Source of the DNA: Sphingomonas dokdonensis
GTDB taxonomy: Bacteria > Pseudomonadota > Alphaproteobacteria > Sphingomonadales > Sphingomonadaceae
Length of the DNA stretch: 64,000 bases
Assembly (NCBI RefSeq): GCF_002197685.1
Contig: NZ_NBBI01000003.1
Location: 62,001-126,000, forward strand
Direction: 5' to 3'
The first letter of the stretch is position 1; every line of letters starts with the position of its first letter. Position numbers and translations under genes: made by a program. The notes beneath the pieces are model-generated. The model saw only the letters and a program-made list of their open reading frames with translations. It did not search any database and was not told the origin of the DNA. This document shows, one piece after another, positions 37,381 to 46,544 of this stretch.

Positions 37381-37847
37381 GCGTCGCGCCCGCCGCCCGG
37401 ATCGCGCGCGCCGCACGGCCGGCGGCGCGCATCCTGCTGGTGAACCGCGCCCGCGAGGTGCTGCTGTTCCGCTTCACGCCGGGCGACGATCGCGCACCCT
37501 TCTGGTGCACGCCGGGCGGCGCGCTCGATCCGGGCGAGAGCTATGCCGCAGCGGCGCGGCGCGAATTGTTCGAGGAAGCCGGCATCCGTGCGGATCCGGG
37601 GCTGGAGGTGGCGCAACGCCACGTCGATTTCCTCACCATCGAGCGCATCGAGGTGACGGCGGACGAACGCTGGTTCCGCGTCGACGTCGACGCGGGCGAC
37701 ATCGATCCCGCCGGCCATACCGAGCTCGAGCGGCGCGTGATGACGCAATGGCGCTGGTTCCGCCGCGACGAGATCGCCGACTGGCCCGAACCCATCTATC
37801 CCGACGACCTGCTCACCATGCTGGAGGCGACCGACCATGACGCGTGA
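37377..37847 (+). CDS. NUDIX hydrolase
   Basis: A 156-residue NUDIX pyrophosphohydrolase. The box GALDPGESYAAAARRELFEE followed by AGI (about 44-66) matches G-x5-E-x7-R-E-x2-E-E-x-G fully, so it should be active on a nucleoside diphosphate-linked substrate. Which one cannot be told. The N-terminus is basic and Ala-rich. ATG 37377 overlaps the BolA stop; the very long upstream frame is a shadow of antisense genes. It overlaps the pirin gene by 11 bp. Confidence 0.9.
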   Translation: MSVAPAARIARAARPAARILLVNRAREVLLFRFTPGDDRAPFWCTPGGALDPGESYAAAARRELFEEAGIRADPGLEVAQRHVDFLTIERIEVTADERWFRVDVDAGDIDPAGHTELERRVMTQWRWFRRDEIADWPEPIYPDDLLTMLEATDHDA

Positions 37848-38739
37848 GGATCTGATCGAACTAACGCTGCTTCCCGCCACGCACGACATCGGCGGGTTCA
37901 AGGTGCACCGCACCCTGCCGCACCGCGAACGCACCATGGTCGGCCCATTCCTGTTCTTCGACCAGATGGGCCCGGCGCATCTGCCGCCCGGCGAGGGCAT
38001 CGACGTGCGCCCGCACCCGCACATCAACCTGTCCACCGTCACCTATCTGTTCGACGGCGCGCTCGGCCACCGCGATTCGCTCGGGACCGAGATCGTCATC
38101 CGCCCCGGCGCGGTGAACCTGATGACGGCGGGCCACGGCATCGTCCATTCGGAGCGCTCGCCGGCCGAGGTCCGCCCCGACGGGCCGCCGCTGTCAGGCA
38201 TCCAGACGTGGCTCGCGCTGCCCGACGGGCGCGAGGAGATCGACCCGGCGTTCGAGCATGTCGCGGCGGGCGACCTGCCGGTGATCACCGACGGCGGCAT
38301 CACCGCGCGCGTCATCATGGGCAGCCTGTGGGGCCGCAGCGCCCCCACCACCACCTATGCCGGCACGATCTACGCCGACATCGTGCTGGCGACGAACACC
38401 AGCGTGCCGATCGACGCCGATGCGGACGAGCGCGCCATCTATCTGGTGGAGGGCGACGCGACGCTGGAGGGCGTGCCGCTGGAGCCGCAGCGGCTGTACG
38501 TGCTGCGCCCCGGCATCGCCGCGACGCTGCGCTCCACCGGCGGCGCGCGCGCGATGCTGGCGGGCGGCGACGCCTTTGCCACGCCGCGGCACGTGTGGTG
38601 GAATTTCGTCAGCTCCTCGCGCGAGCGCATCCAGGAGGCGAAGCGCGCGTGGATGGCACGCGAATTCCCGGTGGTGCCCGGCGACGAGATCGAATGGATC
38701 CCGATCCCCGGCCAGCCCAAGACCGTCAGCTATCCCTGA
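37837..38739 (+). CDS. Pirin family protein
   Basis: A 300-residue two-cupin protein of the pirin family. The N-terminal cupin holds the metal site in RPHPHINLSTVTYLFDG and GHRDSLGTEIVIRPG, with a further ligand in AGHGIVHSE. Some bacterial pirins have quercetin 2,3-dioxygenase activity and others bind metabolic enzymes; the sequence does not decide. It begins inside the NUDIX gene (11-bp overlap) and ends the operon. A REP-like unit follows. Confidence 0.9.
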   Translation: MTREDLIELTLLPATHDIGGFKVHRTLPHRERTMVGPFLFFDQMGPAHLPPGEGIDVRPHPHINLSTVTYLFDGALGHRDSLGTEIVIRPGAVNLMTAGHGIVHSERSPAEVRPDGPPLSGIQTWLALPDGREEIDPAFEHVAAGDLPVITDGGITARVIMGSLWGRSAPTTTYAGTIYADIVLATNTSVPIDADADERAIYLVEGDATLEGVPLEPQRLYVLRPGIAATLRSTGGARAMLAGGDAFATPRHVWWNFVSSSRERIQEAKRAWMAREFPVVPGDEIEWIPIPGQPKTVSYP

Positions 38740-38749
38740 CGCCACCCCC

Positions 38750-38778
38750 GGTCATGCCGGGCCTGTCCCGGCATCCAC
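38750..38778. repeat. REP-like palindrome, single unit
   Basis: GTCATGCCGGGCCTGTCCCG followed by GCATCCACC forms a short hairpin of the same family, here between convergent pirin and DUF2332 genes. Confidence 0.7.
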
Positions 38779-38817
38779 CGTGCCGCACCTAGACCGCTCG
38801 CGTTGGCGCAAGGCGCG

Positions 38818-39918
38818 CTAATCCCGCTCATACGGCCCACGCCGCATCACATAATCGCGCGTTTCATAGGGCGGCGCCAGCGCCTCGACCCAGGCGCCAT
38901 GCGCATGGGTGAGCGCCACCAGCTCCATCGGCGTTTCGCCCGGCCATGTCTGCACGCGCACCTCGTGCCGGTGGAGATCGCGATTGGGCTCCATCATCAC
39001 CCACGCAAGCCGCCGTTCGGGCGTCGCCCGCGCGCCTGCCGCCGCCATCGCGTCGCGGATACGAGTCTGCGCGGCGGGCGGCAGATATTGCCACACGACC
39101 GAATGCATCAGCACGCGGGTGGTGCCGGCGTTCTGCGGCTCGGCCAGTTTCGCCTCCACCCAATCGGCCGCATCTCCCTGCACCAGCGACACACCATATT
39201 GCCGGATCATCGCGATCCCGCGCTCGATCCGCTCCAAGCGCTCGGCCGCATCCACCCAGACGTAGCCGGCCAGCCGCTCGGCCTCGGCCGGATCGGTCAC
39301 GTCGACCGGCGCGATGTCCACGCCCTGCACGGAACGGATCGCGATCGGCGCGTCGGGCGGCGGCGGCCCGCGCCATTCGGGCGCGATCAGAACGGGTGCG
39401 TCGTCCGGACCGCGCCGGATACCACCAAGGTCGAACGCATAGCGGTCGATCAGCAGGTTCAGCCCCGCGCTCGAGCCGATTTCCAGCAGCTCCATGTCCG
39501 GCCCGAAGCGCGCAGCGACATGGAGCAGCCCGGTCATGAGTCCGGCCGATCGCCCCGCCTCGTTCGTCTGCGGCGGCCCACCCAGCCACGGCAGCAACGC
39601 CGCGTCATGCGTGTGGACAGCATCGCGCAAGATCGCCTCAACCTCCCCCGGCCCGGTCACCGCCCCGGTAAACACCCGGTCCAGCGCCGGATCGACCCCG
39701 CGGCGGTGGAGCGCATGCAGCCCGCCGACCAGTCGCAGCACTAGCGCATCCGCCACCGGCTCGCCCGGCCAGTCGAGCACCCGCCGGCCGGTGGCGCTCT
39801 CCCGATCCAGCGCGGTGCCAAGCGCGACACAGACGCGCGCGGTGATCGGCGCCGCCATCGCCTCGCAATAGGCCGCCTGGATGTGAAACGACTCGCGATT
39901 TGCTGCCTCGGTGCCCAT
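38818..39918 (-). CDS. DUF2332 family protein
   Basis: A 366-residue cytosolic protein of the DUF2332 family. The core has LLEIGSSAGLNLLIDRYAFD, which looks like a methyltransferase-type glycine-rich loop, followed by GVDIAPVDVTDPAEAERL and LMHSVVWQYLPPAAQTRI. The family has no confirmed activity; an SAM-dependent enzyme is a reasonable inference from the loop. It is divergent from hisG and convergent with the pirin gene, and shows no sign of joint regulation beyond that. Confidence 0.87.
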   Translation of the reverse strand: MGTEAANRESFHIQAAYCEAMAAPITARVCVALGTALDRESATGRRVLDWPGEPVADALVLRLVGGLHALHRRGVDPALDRVFTGAVTGPGEVEAILRDAVHTHDAALLPWLGGPPQTNEAGRSAGLMTGLLHVAARFGPDMELLEIGSSAGLNLLIDRYAFDLGGIRRGPDDAPVLIAPEWRGPPPPDAPIAIRSVQGVDIAPVDVTDPAEAERLAGYVWVDAAERLERIERGIAMIRQYGVSLVQGDAADWVEAKLAEPQNAGTTRVLMHSVVWQYLPPAAQTRIRDAMAAAGARATPERRLAWVMMEPNRDLHRHEVRVQTWPGETPMELVALTHAHGAWVEALAPPYETRDYVMRRGPYERD

Positions 39919-39964
39919 CGGTGCGTGTTGCGCCCGTTAGGGCCGGTGCGTAAAGCCCGCCGCC

Positions 39965-40630
39965 ATGGCCGAACCGCTCGTCATCGCCGTGCCCAAGGGG
40001 CGGATCCTCGCCGAGGTGCAGCCGCTGCTCGCCGCCGCCGGGGTCGTGCCCGAGTCGGCGTTCTTCGATGAGGACAGCCGCGCGCTACGCTTCGCCACGC
40101 AGGATCCGGCCATCGCGCTGATCCGCGTGCGCGCGTTCGATGTCGCGACTTTCGTGGCGCATGGCGCGGCACAGCTCGGCATCGTCGGCTCGGACGTGCT
40201 CGGCGAATTCGCCTACCCCGAGCTGTACGCGCCGGTGGACCTCAACATCGGCTATTGCCGCCTGTCGGTCGCCGAACCGAAGGAACTGGCCGAAACCGAC
40301 GATCCGCGCGGCTGGAGCCACGTGCGCGTCGCCACCAAATATCCGCATCTCACCGCACAGCATTTCGCCAGCCGCGGCGTGCAGGCGGAATGCATCAAGC
40401 TGAACGGCGCGATGGAGCTCGCCCCGATGCTGGGCCTCGCCCCGCGCATCGTCGATCTCGTCTCCTCCGGCCGCACGCTGAAGGAAAACGGCCTTGTCGA
40501 GGTCGAGACGATCGTGGAGGTCTCCTCGCGCCTGATCGTCAATCGCGCGGCGATGAAGATGCGCGCCGGACTGGTGGTGCCACTGGTGGAGGCATTCCGC
40601 CGCGCCGTGAGCGAGGCGCAGGCGGCATGA
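39965..40630 (+). CDS. hisG: ATP phosphoribosyltransferase, catalytic subunit, short form
   Basis: A 221-residue HisG, which starts histidine synthesis by joining ATP and PRPP. The length and the lack of the C-terminal ACT-like regulatory domain mark the short form, which in known cases needs HisZ as partner. Key blocks are [60 protein letters not shown] and [11 protein letters not shown]. The stop overlaps the hisD start (ATGA). No hisZ is in the window. Confidence 0.94.
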   Translation: MAEPLVIAVPKGRILAEVQPLLAAAGVVPESAFFDEDSRALRFATQDPAIALIRVRAFDVATFVAHGAAQLGIVGSDVLGEFAYPELYAPVDLNIGYCRLSVAEPKELAETDDPRGWSHVRVATKYPHLTAQHFASRGVQAECIKLNGAMELAPMLGLAPRIVDLVSSGRTLKENGLVEVETIVEVSSRLIVNRAAMKMRAGLVVPLVEAFRRAVSEAQAA

Positions 40631-41916
40631 TCCGGCTGTCCACCGCCGACGCGTCCTTCGCGCACGACTTCGCCGCACTGGTCGACGCGCGCCGCGAATC
40701 GGATGCCGACGTGACGCGCGACGTGTCGACCATCCTGCGCAGCGTGCGCGACGAGGGCGATGCCGCGTTGAAGGCGTTCACGCAGAAGCTCGACGGCCAC
40801 GATCTGGACGAGAGCGGCTGGTCGATCCCGCTGGCGGATTGCGCCGCGGCGTTCGACGCGCTCGATCCCTTTCTGCGCGACGCGCTGGAACTCGCGGCGA
40901 CGCGCATCCGCGCCTATCACGAGAAGCAGCGCCCCGCGGACACCGCCTTCACCGACGATGCCGGCGTGCGGCTCGGCGCCCGATGGCGGCCGGTGGACGC
41001 GGCCGGCATCTACGTGCCCGGTGGCCGCGCGGCCTACCCGTCCACGCTGCTGATGAACGCCATCCCCGCCAAGGTCGCCGGGGTCGAGCGGCTGGTGGTC
41101 GTCACCCCGACGCCGAAGGGCGACATCAACCCGCTCGTCCTCGCCGCCGCCCACCTCGCCGGGGCCGACGAGGTTTGGCGCGTCGGCGGCGCGCAGGCGA
41201 TCGCGGCGCTCGCCTGGGGTACCGAGCGGATCAACCGCGTCGATGTCGTGACCGGCCCGGGCAATGCCTGGGTCGCGGAGGCCAAGCGCCAGGTCTATGG
41301 CGTTGTCGGTATCGACATGGTCGCCGGCCCGAGCGAGATCGTGGTCGTCGCCGACGGCGCAAACGATCCCGAGTGGATCGCCGCCGACCTGCTGAGCCAG
41401 GCCGAGCATGACGTCACCACCCAATCGATCCTGTTCACCGATTCGCCCGACTTCGCCGATGCGGTCGTCGCGGCGGTCGAGCGGCAGCTAGGTGACCTCG
41501 CGACCGGCGAAACCGCGCGGATCGCGTGGGAGCGCAGCGGCGCGATCGTGATCGTGCGCGATCTTGCCGAGGCGATGCCGCTGGTCGACGCGCTCGCGCC
41601 CGAGCATGTCGAGATCGCGGTGGACGACCCCCAGCCGTTGTTCGACCTGCTGCGCCACGCCGGCTCCGCCTTTCTCGGCCGCCACACGCCCGAGGCGATC
41701 GGCGATTACGTCGCCGGGCCGAATCACGTCCTCCCCACCGGCCGCCGCGCGCGCTTTGCTAGCGGGCTTGGCGTCACGGACTTCATGAAGCGCACCAGCT
41801 TCCTGCAACTCGACGCCGCCTCGCTGAAAAAGCTTGGCCCGGCAACGGTCGCACTGGCCGAGGCGGAAGGGCTGCCCGCGCACGCGCAATCGGTGGCGCT
41901 GCGCCTCAAGCGGTAA
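40627..41916 (+). CDS. hisD: Histidinol dehydrogenase
   Basis: A 429-residue zinc enzyme that oxidises histidinol to histidine in two NAD steps. Visible blocks are [45 protein letters not shown] (substrate Ser/Glu), [13 protein letters not shown] (zinc Gln/His), [13 protein letters not shown] and [18 protein letters not shown] 40627 overlaps hisG by 4 bp; the longer frame is hisG read out of phase. The unit stops here and is followed by a pair of REP-like repeats, so the other his genes are elsewhere. Confidence 0.95.
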   Translation: MIRLSTADASFAHDFAALVDARRESDADVTRDVSTILRSVRDEGDAALKAFTQKLDGHDLDESGWSIPLADCAAAFDALDPFLRDALELAATRIRAYHEKQRPADTAFTDDAGVRLGARWRPVDAAGIYVPGGRAAYPSTLLMNAIPAKVAGVERLVVVTPTPKGDINPLVLAAAHLAGADEVWRVGGAQAIAALAWGTERINRVDVVTGPGNAWVAEAKRQVYGVVGIDMVAGPSEIVVVADGANDPEWIAADLLSQAEHDVTTQSILFTDSPDFADAVVAAVERQLGDLATGETARIAWERSGAIVIVRDLAEAMPLVDALAPEHVEIAVDDPQPLFDLLRHAGSAFLGRHTPEAIGDYVAGPNHVLPTGRRARFASGLGVTDFMKRTSFLQLDAASLKKLGPATVALAEAEGLPAHAQSVALRLKR

Positions 41917-41952
41917 CGTCGCAGGGGCGGAAAGACCGGCACTCACTCGACT

Positions 41953-42057
41953 CGTCATCCCGGCCCCGCGCCGGGATCCATGATGCCGCACATGCTGACG
42001 CTTGAGGTGCAGGCCCGTATGGAGCGTTGAATGCCGGCCCAACGCCGGGATGACGCG
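41953..42057. repeat. Inverted pair of REP-like elements
   Basis: CGTCATCCCGGCCCCGCGCC (from 41953, hairpin to 41980) faces ATGCCGGCCCAACGCCGGGA (from 42031, ending TGACGCG at 42057). It lies between hisD and nusB; the remainder of the gap shows no gene. Confidence 0.8.
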
Positions 42058-42157
42058 AGTGGGTAGCGCCTACCAGCGCGCTCGCGAGCCAAGCCTCCTT
42101 GCACCCACGCACCGAAGGACTGGTCGATTCGCGCGCAGGAGCGTAAGGGCCGCCGCC

Positions 42158-42613
42158 ATGTCCCGTACCGCTGCTCGTACCAAGGCCCGCGCCGCCGCGC
42201 GCCTCGCCGCCACCCAGGCGCTTTATCAGCATGAGATGGAAGGCACCGCGATGCCGGCGCTGCTCCACGAATTTCACAATCACCGCATCGGCGCCACGAT
42301 TGAGGACGCCGAATATGCCGAGGCCGACGTCGCGTTTTTCGACGATCTCGTCACCGGCACCCATGCCCGCATGGGCGAGATCGACAAACTGATCGCGGCG
42401 AAGCTCGCCAGCGGCTGGTCGCTCGATCGCCTCGACAAGCCGATGAAGGCGATCCTGCGCGCGGGCACCTACGAGCTGCTCTCGCGCGTCGACGTGCCCA
42501 AGGGGGCGGTGATCAGCGAATATGTCGATGTCGCCCACGCTTTCTACGAGCGGCGCGAGGCCGGCTTCGTCAACGGCCTGCTCGACGCGATCGCACGCGA
42601 GGTGCGCGCCTGA
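42158..42613 (+). CDS. nusB: Transcription antitermination factor NusB
   Basis: A 151-residue all-helical RNA-binding protein that acts with NusE (S10) in rRNA antitermination. The N-terminal arginine-rich RAAARLAATQALYQHEM and the block LDRLDKPMKAILRAGTYELL, then VPKGAVISEYVDVAHAFYER and GFVNGLLDAIARE, are diagnostic. ATG 42158 has AAGGG about 9 nt upstream; earlier starts lie in the repeat-bearing gap. thiL or ribH, frequent partners elsewhere, are not adjacent. A DUF4169 gene follows after 1 bp. Confidence 0.93.
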   Translation: MSRTAARTKARAAARLAATQALYQHEMEGTAMPALLHEFHNHRIGATIEDAEYAEADVAFFDDLVTGTHARMGEIDKLIAAKLASGWSLDRLDKPMKAILRAGTYELLSRVDVPKGAVISEYVDVAHAFYERREAGFVNGLLDAIAREVRA

Positions 42614-42614
42614 C

Positions 42615-42791
42615 ATGGGTGAGGTGATCAACCTGCGCCGCGCTCGAAAGGCCAAGGCGCGGGTTGATGCCGCCAACACCGCGGCGGCGAATCGCGCCGC
42701 CTTCGGCCGCACCAAGGCCGAGCGCGCCGCGGAACAGGCCGAAAAGGCTCGGCACGACAAGGCGCTGGACGGGGCGAAACTGGACGACTGA
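42615..42791 (+). CDS. DUF4169 family small protein
   Basis: A 58-residue basic, helical protein. The start MGEVINLRRARKAKAR and the central ANRAAFGRTKAERA match the DUF4169 family as I know it, common in alphaproteobacteria with no known function. It begins 1 bp after the nusB stop, so it is almost certainly in the same mRNA, and the basic character suggests nucleic-acid contact. The longer frame in this phase is an overlap with nusB. Confidence 0.85.
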   Translation: MGEVINLRRARKAKARVDAANTAAANRAAFGRTKAERAAEQAEKARHDKALDGAKLDD

Positions 42792-42882
42792 TCCGTTCCG
42801 TCACACCCCGCAACGCCTGACAATCGCTGACGTCACCCCCAGCCTGCAATGGCATGGCAGATCAGGCAGACTGATCGGCGAC

Positions 42883-43326
42883 TCAGCCCCGCCCGACCGG
42901 CACCACCGGCGTCAGCGTCACCGCCCCGCCGCCGCCGTCCATCCCGACCACGATCGCCAGCGCCCAGCCTGCCAGGATCAGCGTGATGATCCACGTTGCC
43001 ACCGCACCGCCGGCGCGAAAGCCATTGGGTGCCGACCGCCCCATGCCGAGCGGATGCGCGATTCGCGCCACCACGAACACCGCGCCGATGATCCACAAGG
43101 CCACCAGCGGCCCGCGCGCCAGCTCGATCAGCGCCATCAGAATCAGCACGATCGGCGCATATTCGCCGAAATTGGCGTGCGCGCGCATGCCCGACAGCAT
43201 CGCAGGATCGCCGCCGTCGCCCACCATCACCTTTCCACGAACGCGCCCGCGCACCAGGCGCAGCGCAAGCCAGATGTTGATCACCGCACAGGCCGCGGCA
43301 ATGACAAGCGTTACCGGCAAGACCAT
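42883..43326 (-). CDS. MAPEG family membrane protein
   Basis: A 147-residue membrane protein with four hydrophobic helices, typical of MAPEG (eicosanoid/glutathione metabolism) proteins. The core is RVRGKVMVGDGG, MLSGMRAHANFGEYAPIVLI and ARIAHPLGMG, where the R-A-H-x-N-x-x-E motif corresponds to the glutathione-contacting segment. The substrate is unknown. ATG 43326 is preceded by AAGGGGAGGAAA. It is convergent with nusB-DUF4169 and divergent from rpmF. Confidence 0.87.
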   Translation of the reverse strand: MVLPVTLVIAAACAVINIWLALRLVRGRVRGKVMVGDGGDPAMLSGMRAHANFGEYAPIVLILMALIELARGPLVALWIIGAVFVVARIAHPLGMGRSAPNGFRAGGAVATWIITLILAGWALAIVVGMDGGGGAVTLTPVVPVGRG

Positions 43327-43376
43327 CTTTTCCTCCCCTTTTTGCTGCGTGAAAGCGTGCCAGCCCGCCGCGCGGC

Positions 43377-43404
43377 TTGCAACGGCCGCGCGATCCGCTA
43401 TAGG
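43377..43404 (+). promoter_or_regulatory. Candidate sigma-70-type promoter of the rpmF-plsX-fabH operon
   Basis: TTGCAA (43377-43382) and TATAGG (43399-43404) are spaced by 16 bp. They lie between the MAPEG start and rpmF, about 115 bp before the rpmF ATG. The leader between them holds a GGCCGGTGACACCGGTC hairpin region and an AT-rich stretch. Confidence 0.45.
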
Positions 43405-43517
43405 CGCGGGTCTTCGCGATGCGCCCGGCTGCCCGGCGCGGCCGGTGACACCGGTCTGCGCCGATCGTCGTCGGGCCAATCGTATTTGTTTAGAACAATA
43501 TTGATCAAGGTGCCGCG

Positions 43518-43697
43518 ATGGCCGTCCCCAAGCGAAAGACTTCCCCCTCCCGCCGTGGCATGCGCCGCGCGCATGACGCCCTCTCGGTTGAGGCGTTCCA
43601 GGAGTGCCCGAACTGCGGCGAACTGCGCCGCCCGCACAATCTGTGCACATCCTGCGGCCATTATAACGGCCGCGAGGTCATCTCGGTCGAGGGCTGA
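43518..43697 (+). CDS. rpmF: 50S ribosomal protein L32
   Basis: A 59-residue ribosomal protein. The start [20 protein letters not shown] is diagnostic, and the zinc-ribbon cysteines are seen as [18 protein letters not shown]. It opens the conserved unit rpmF-plsX-fabH-ihfA-merR, which links ribosome synthesis to membrane lipid synthesis. The gap to plsX is 79 bp. An AGG lies about 7 nt before the ATG. Confidence 0.95.
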   Translation: MAVPKRKTSPSRRGMRRAHDALSVEAFQECPNCGELRRPHNLCTSCGHYNGREVISVEG

Positions 43698-43776
43698 CGC
43701 CGTCTGCAGCGTGGTCGCGCCTGCGCGCCCGCTGCCGAACCGGTTACGCTGACTAGAGTACGGAGATCGTCCCGCC

Positions 43777-44808
43777 ATGGCCGACAGTTCCTGGATCGCC
43801 GTCGATGCGATGGGCGGCGACGAGGGGCTGGCGGTCATGCTCGCGGGCGTCGCGCGTGCGCGTCACCAATATGAGGGGATGAAGTTCCTCCTCGTCGGTG
43901 ACGAAGCGGCGATTCGCGACGGGCTGACCCGTCACCCGAACCTCAGCCAGAACGCCGAGATCGTCCACGCGCCCGATGTCATCAAGGGCGATGAAAAGGC
44001 GGGCGCCGCGCTGCGCCGTGCCAAGACGACCTCGATGGGCCGCGCGATCGATTGCGTGAAGCAGGGTCGCGCCGGCGCCGCCGTCTCGTCGGGTAACACC
44101 GGCGCGCTGATGGCGATGGCGAAGCTGTCGCTGCGCACCATGCCCGGGATCGATCGGCCCGCGCTTGCCGCCCTGCTGCCGACGCTGGGCGACAACGACG
44201 TGTGCGTGCTCGATCTCGGCGCCAATACCGAGGTCGAGGCCAAGAACCTCGTTCAGTTCGCGGTCATGGGCGCGGCCTATGCTCGTGTGACCATGGACCT
44301 CGCCAGCCCCCGCGTCGCGCTGCTCAACATCGGCAGCGAGGATCAGAAGGGCACGGAGGAAATCCGCGACGCCGCCGCCGCGCTGCGCAGCGCCGATCAC
44401 CTGCCGATGACCTTTACCGGCTTCGTCGAGGGCGATCGCCTGTCGCGCGGCGAGCATGACGTGATCGTCTGCGACGGCTTTTCGGGCAACATCGCGCTCA
44501 AGACCGCAGAGGGCACCGCGCGCTTCGTTGCCGACCTGCTGAAGCGCGCCTTCACCAGTTCGGTCCGCTCCAAGATCGGCTTCCTGATCTCGCGCCCCGC
44601 GACGCAGCTGCTGCGCGATCATCTTGATCCCAACAATCACAACGGCGCCGTCTTCCTCGGCCTGAACGGGCTGGTGCTGAAAAGCCACGGCAGCGCCAAC
44701 GAGGTCGGCGTCGCGACCGCGATCGGCGTGGCGGCCAAGATGGTGCAGGCCGATCTGGCGCGCCGCATTGCCGAGGATCTCAAGCATTTCGAGAGGCAGG
44801 CGGCATGA
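43777..44808 (+). CDS. plsX: Phosphate acyltransferase PlsX
   Basis: A 343-residue enzyme that makes acyl-phosphate from acyl-ACP for PlsY in phospholipid synthesis. It shows [37 protein letters not shown] in the form [32 protein letters not shown] and [17 protein letters not shown]. The length is normal. The stop overlaps the fabH start (ATGA), the standard translational coupling of this pair. Confidence 0.95.
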   Translation: MADSSWIAVDAMGGDEGLAVMLAGVARARHQYEGMKFLLVGDEAAIRDGLTRHPNLSQNAEIVHAPDVIKGDEKAGAALRRAKTTSMGRAIDCVKQGRAGAAVSSGNTGALMAMAKLSLRTMPGIDRPALAALLPTLGDNDVCVLDLGANTEVEAKNLVQFAVMGAAYARVTMDLASPRVALLNIGSEDQKGTEEIRDAAAALRSADHLPMTFTGFVEGDRLSRGEHDVIVCDGFSGNIALKTAEGTARFVADLLKRAFTSSVRSKIGFLISRPATQLLRDHLDPNNHNGAVFLGLNGLVLKSHGSANEVGVATAIGVAAKMVQADLARRIAEDLKHFERQAA

Positions 44809-45773
44809 TTCGCAGCGTCATCACCGGCACCGGATCGGCGCTGCCGGCACGCCGCGTGTCGAACGCCGAAATGGCCGACATGGTCGACACCACCGATGAG
44901 TGGATCGTCGAGCGTACCGGCATCCGCTTCCGCCACATTGCCGGCCCCGAAGAGACCACCGCCACGCTCGCCCGCGACGCCGCCTCCGCCGCGCTGGCGA
45001 AGGCTGGCGTGCTGGCTCAGGACATCGACCTGATCGTCCTGGCAACGGCGACGCCGGACCAGACCTTTCCGTCCAGCGCCACCAAGGTGCAGGCGATGCT
45101 GGGCATCGACGATTGCGTCGCATTCGACGTCGCCGCCGTCTGCTCCGGCTTCCTCTATGCCGTGCAGGTCGCCGACAGCATGTTGCGCGCCGGCGCCCAT
45201 CGCCGCGCGCTTGTGATCGGCGCCGAGACGTTCAGCCGCATCCTCGATTGGGAGGATCGCACCACCTGCGTCCTGTTCGGCGACGGTGCCGGCGCGATCG
45301 TGCTCGAGGCGCAGGAAAGCGCGGAGGCGGACGGCCGCGGCATCCTCGCGACGCGTCTTCACGCCGATGGGCGGCACAACGAATTGCTCTATGTCGATGG
45401 CGGTCCGTCCACCACCGGCACGGTTGGCAAGCTGCGCATGAGGGGCCGCGAGGTGTTCCGCCATGCCGTGGTCAATCTGGCCGCCGTAATGGAGGAATCG
45501 CTGGTGGTTGCCGGCCTCACCTCGGACCAGGTCGATTGGGTCGTGCCGCATCAGGCCAATGCCCGCATCCTTGACGCCACCGCGCGCAAGCTCGGGCTAC
45601 CGGCCGCAAAGGTCGTGATGACCGTCGACCAGCACGCCAACACCTCCGCCGCCTCGGTGCCGCTCGCGCTCGATGCCGCGGTGCGCGACGGCCGCGTGCA
45701 GGAAGGCCAGATCGTCGTGCTGGAGGCGATGGGCGGCGGTTTCACCTGGGGCGCCGCCGTCGTCCGGTTCTGA
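44805..45773 (+). CDS. fabH: Beta-ketoacyl-ACP synthase III
   Basis: A 322-residue condensing enzyme that starts fatty-acid synthesis from acyl-CoA and malonyl-ACP. The catalytic Cys113 lies in [12 protein letters not shown], the His in VPHQANARI and the Asn in [15 protein letters not shown]. The N-terminal ITGTGSALP and [13 protein letters not shown] fit the family. It is coupled to plsX by an ATGA overlap and followed 85 bp later by ihfA. Confidence 0.96.
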   Translation: MIRSVITGTGSALPARRVSNAEMADMVDTTDEWIVERTGIRFRHIAGPEETTATLARDAASAALAKAGVLAQDIDLIVLATATPDQTFPSSATKVQAMLGIDDCVAFDVAAVCSGFLYAVQVADSMLRAGAHRRALVIGAETFSRILDWEDRTTCVLFGDGAGAIVLEAQESAEADGRGILATRLHADGRHNELLYVDGGPSTTGTVGKLRMRGREVFRHAVVNLAAVMEESLVVAGLTSDQVDWVVPHQANARILDATARKLGLPAAKVVMTVDQHANTSAASVPLALDAAVRDGRVQEGQIVVLEAMGGGFTWGAAVVRF

Positions 45774-45858
45774 AACGCGGCGAGTGGCGACATGCAGCTT
45801 CCGATTCGCACCCGTTCCTGATAACCTGACGCAATAAGCGGCGGGGAGTTTTTGACAT

Positions 45859-46161
45859 ATGAGTGATGTTGGCACGTTGACCAGGGCCGATCTGGCCGAG
45901 TCCCTGCACCGTCAGGTGGGGTTGTCGCGCGCCGACTCTGCGCGGCTGGTCGAGCAGATCCTCGAATCTTTGTGCGGCGCGCTCGCCCGCGGCGAGAATG
46001 TGAAGATCTCCGGCTTTGGCACCTTTGTCCTGCGCGACAAGGGCGAGCGCGTTGGCCGCAACCCGAAAACCGGCGTCGAGGTGCCGATCGCGCCGCGCCG
46101 GGTGCTCACCTTCCGCGCCAGTCAGATGATGCGCGATCGCATCGTCAATGCAGGCGCGTGA
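45859..46161 (+). CDS. ihfA: Integration host factor subunit alpha
   Basis: A 100-residue HU-family DNA-bending protein. The DNA-binding arm signature [20 protein letters not shown] with the proline-containing [14 protein letters not shown] is intact, and [19 protein letters not shown] is typical of IhfA. IHF shapes promoters, recombination sites and replication origins. It ends in a 4-bp GTGA overlap with the MerR-type gene, an arrangement conserved from enterics (where ihfA follows pheT) in part, but with this MerR partner typical of alphaproteobacteria. Confidence 0.95.
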   Translation: MSDVGTLTRADLAESLHRQVGLSRADSARLVEQILESLCGALARGENVKISGFGTFVLRDKGERVGRNPKTGVEVPIAPRRVLTFRASQMMRDRIVNAGA

Positions 46162-46538
46162 GCGGTAGCGAAAAGTCCGAAGGTGCCTTTCGCACCATTG
46201 GGGAGGTGGCGTCCGCAACCGGCGTCGCCCCCCACGTGCTGCGCTATTGGGAAACGCGCTTTCCCGAACTGCGCCCGGTCACGCGCGCCGGCAACCGGCG
46301 CTATTATCGCCCCGCCGACGTCGCGCTGGTCGAGCGCATCCAGCGCCTGCTGAATACCGAGGGTTACACGGTAAAGGGCGTGCAGAAGCTGCTCGCGGCG
46401 GAAACGCGCGGCGACAAAGCCTTGCTCCCACCGGTCGTCCCGGACGCATCGACCACGCCCGCGCCGTCGCCGACCTATGATCCGGCGGCACTGCGCGCGA
46501 TCCGCGACCGCCTGCAGCGCGCGCTCGACGCGGCCTGA
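46158..46538 (+). CDS. MerR family transcriptional regulator
   Basis: A 126-residue regulator with an N-terminal MerR winged helix: [32 protein letters not shown] and [19 protein letters not shown] (about 10-65), followed by [12 protein letters not shown]. There is no cysteine-based metal site, and the C-terminal dimerisation helix is short and ends in [19 protein letters not shown]. It starts at GTG 46158, overlapping ihfA. The target is unknown; its place in the lipid operon suggests that it may tune that operon. It is convergent with thiD (6 bp gap). Confidence 0.88.
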   Translation: MSGSEKSEGAFRTIGEVASATGVAPHVLRYWETRFPELRPVTRAGNRRYYRPADVALVERIQRLLNTEGYTVKGVQKLLAAETRGDKALLPPVVPDASTTPAPSPTYDPAALRAIRDRLQRALDAA

Positions 46539-46544
46539 CCTGAC

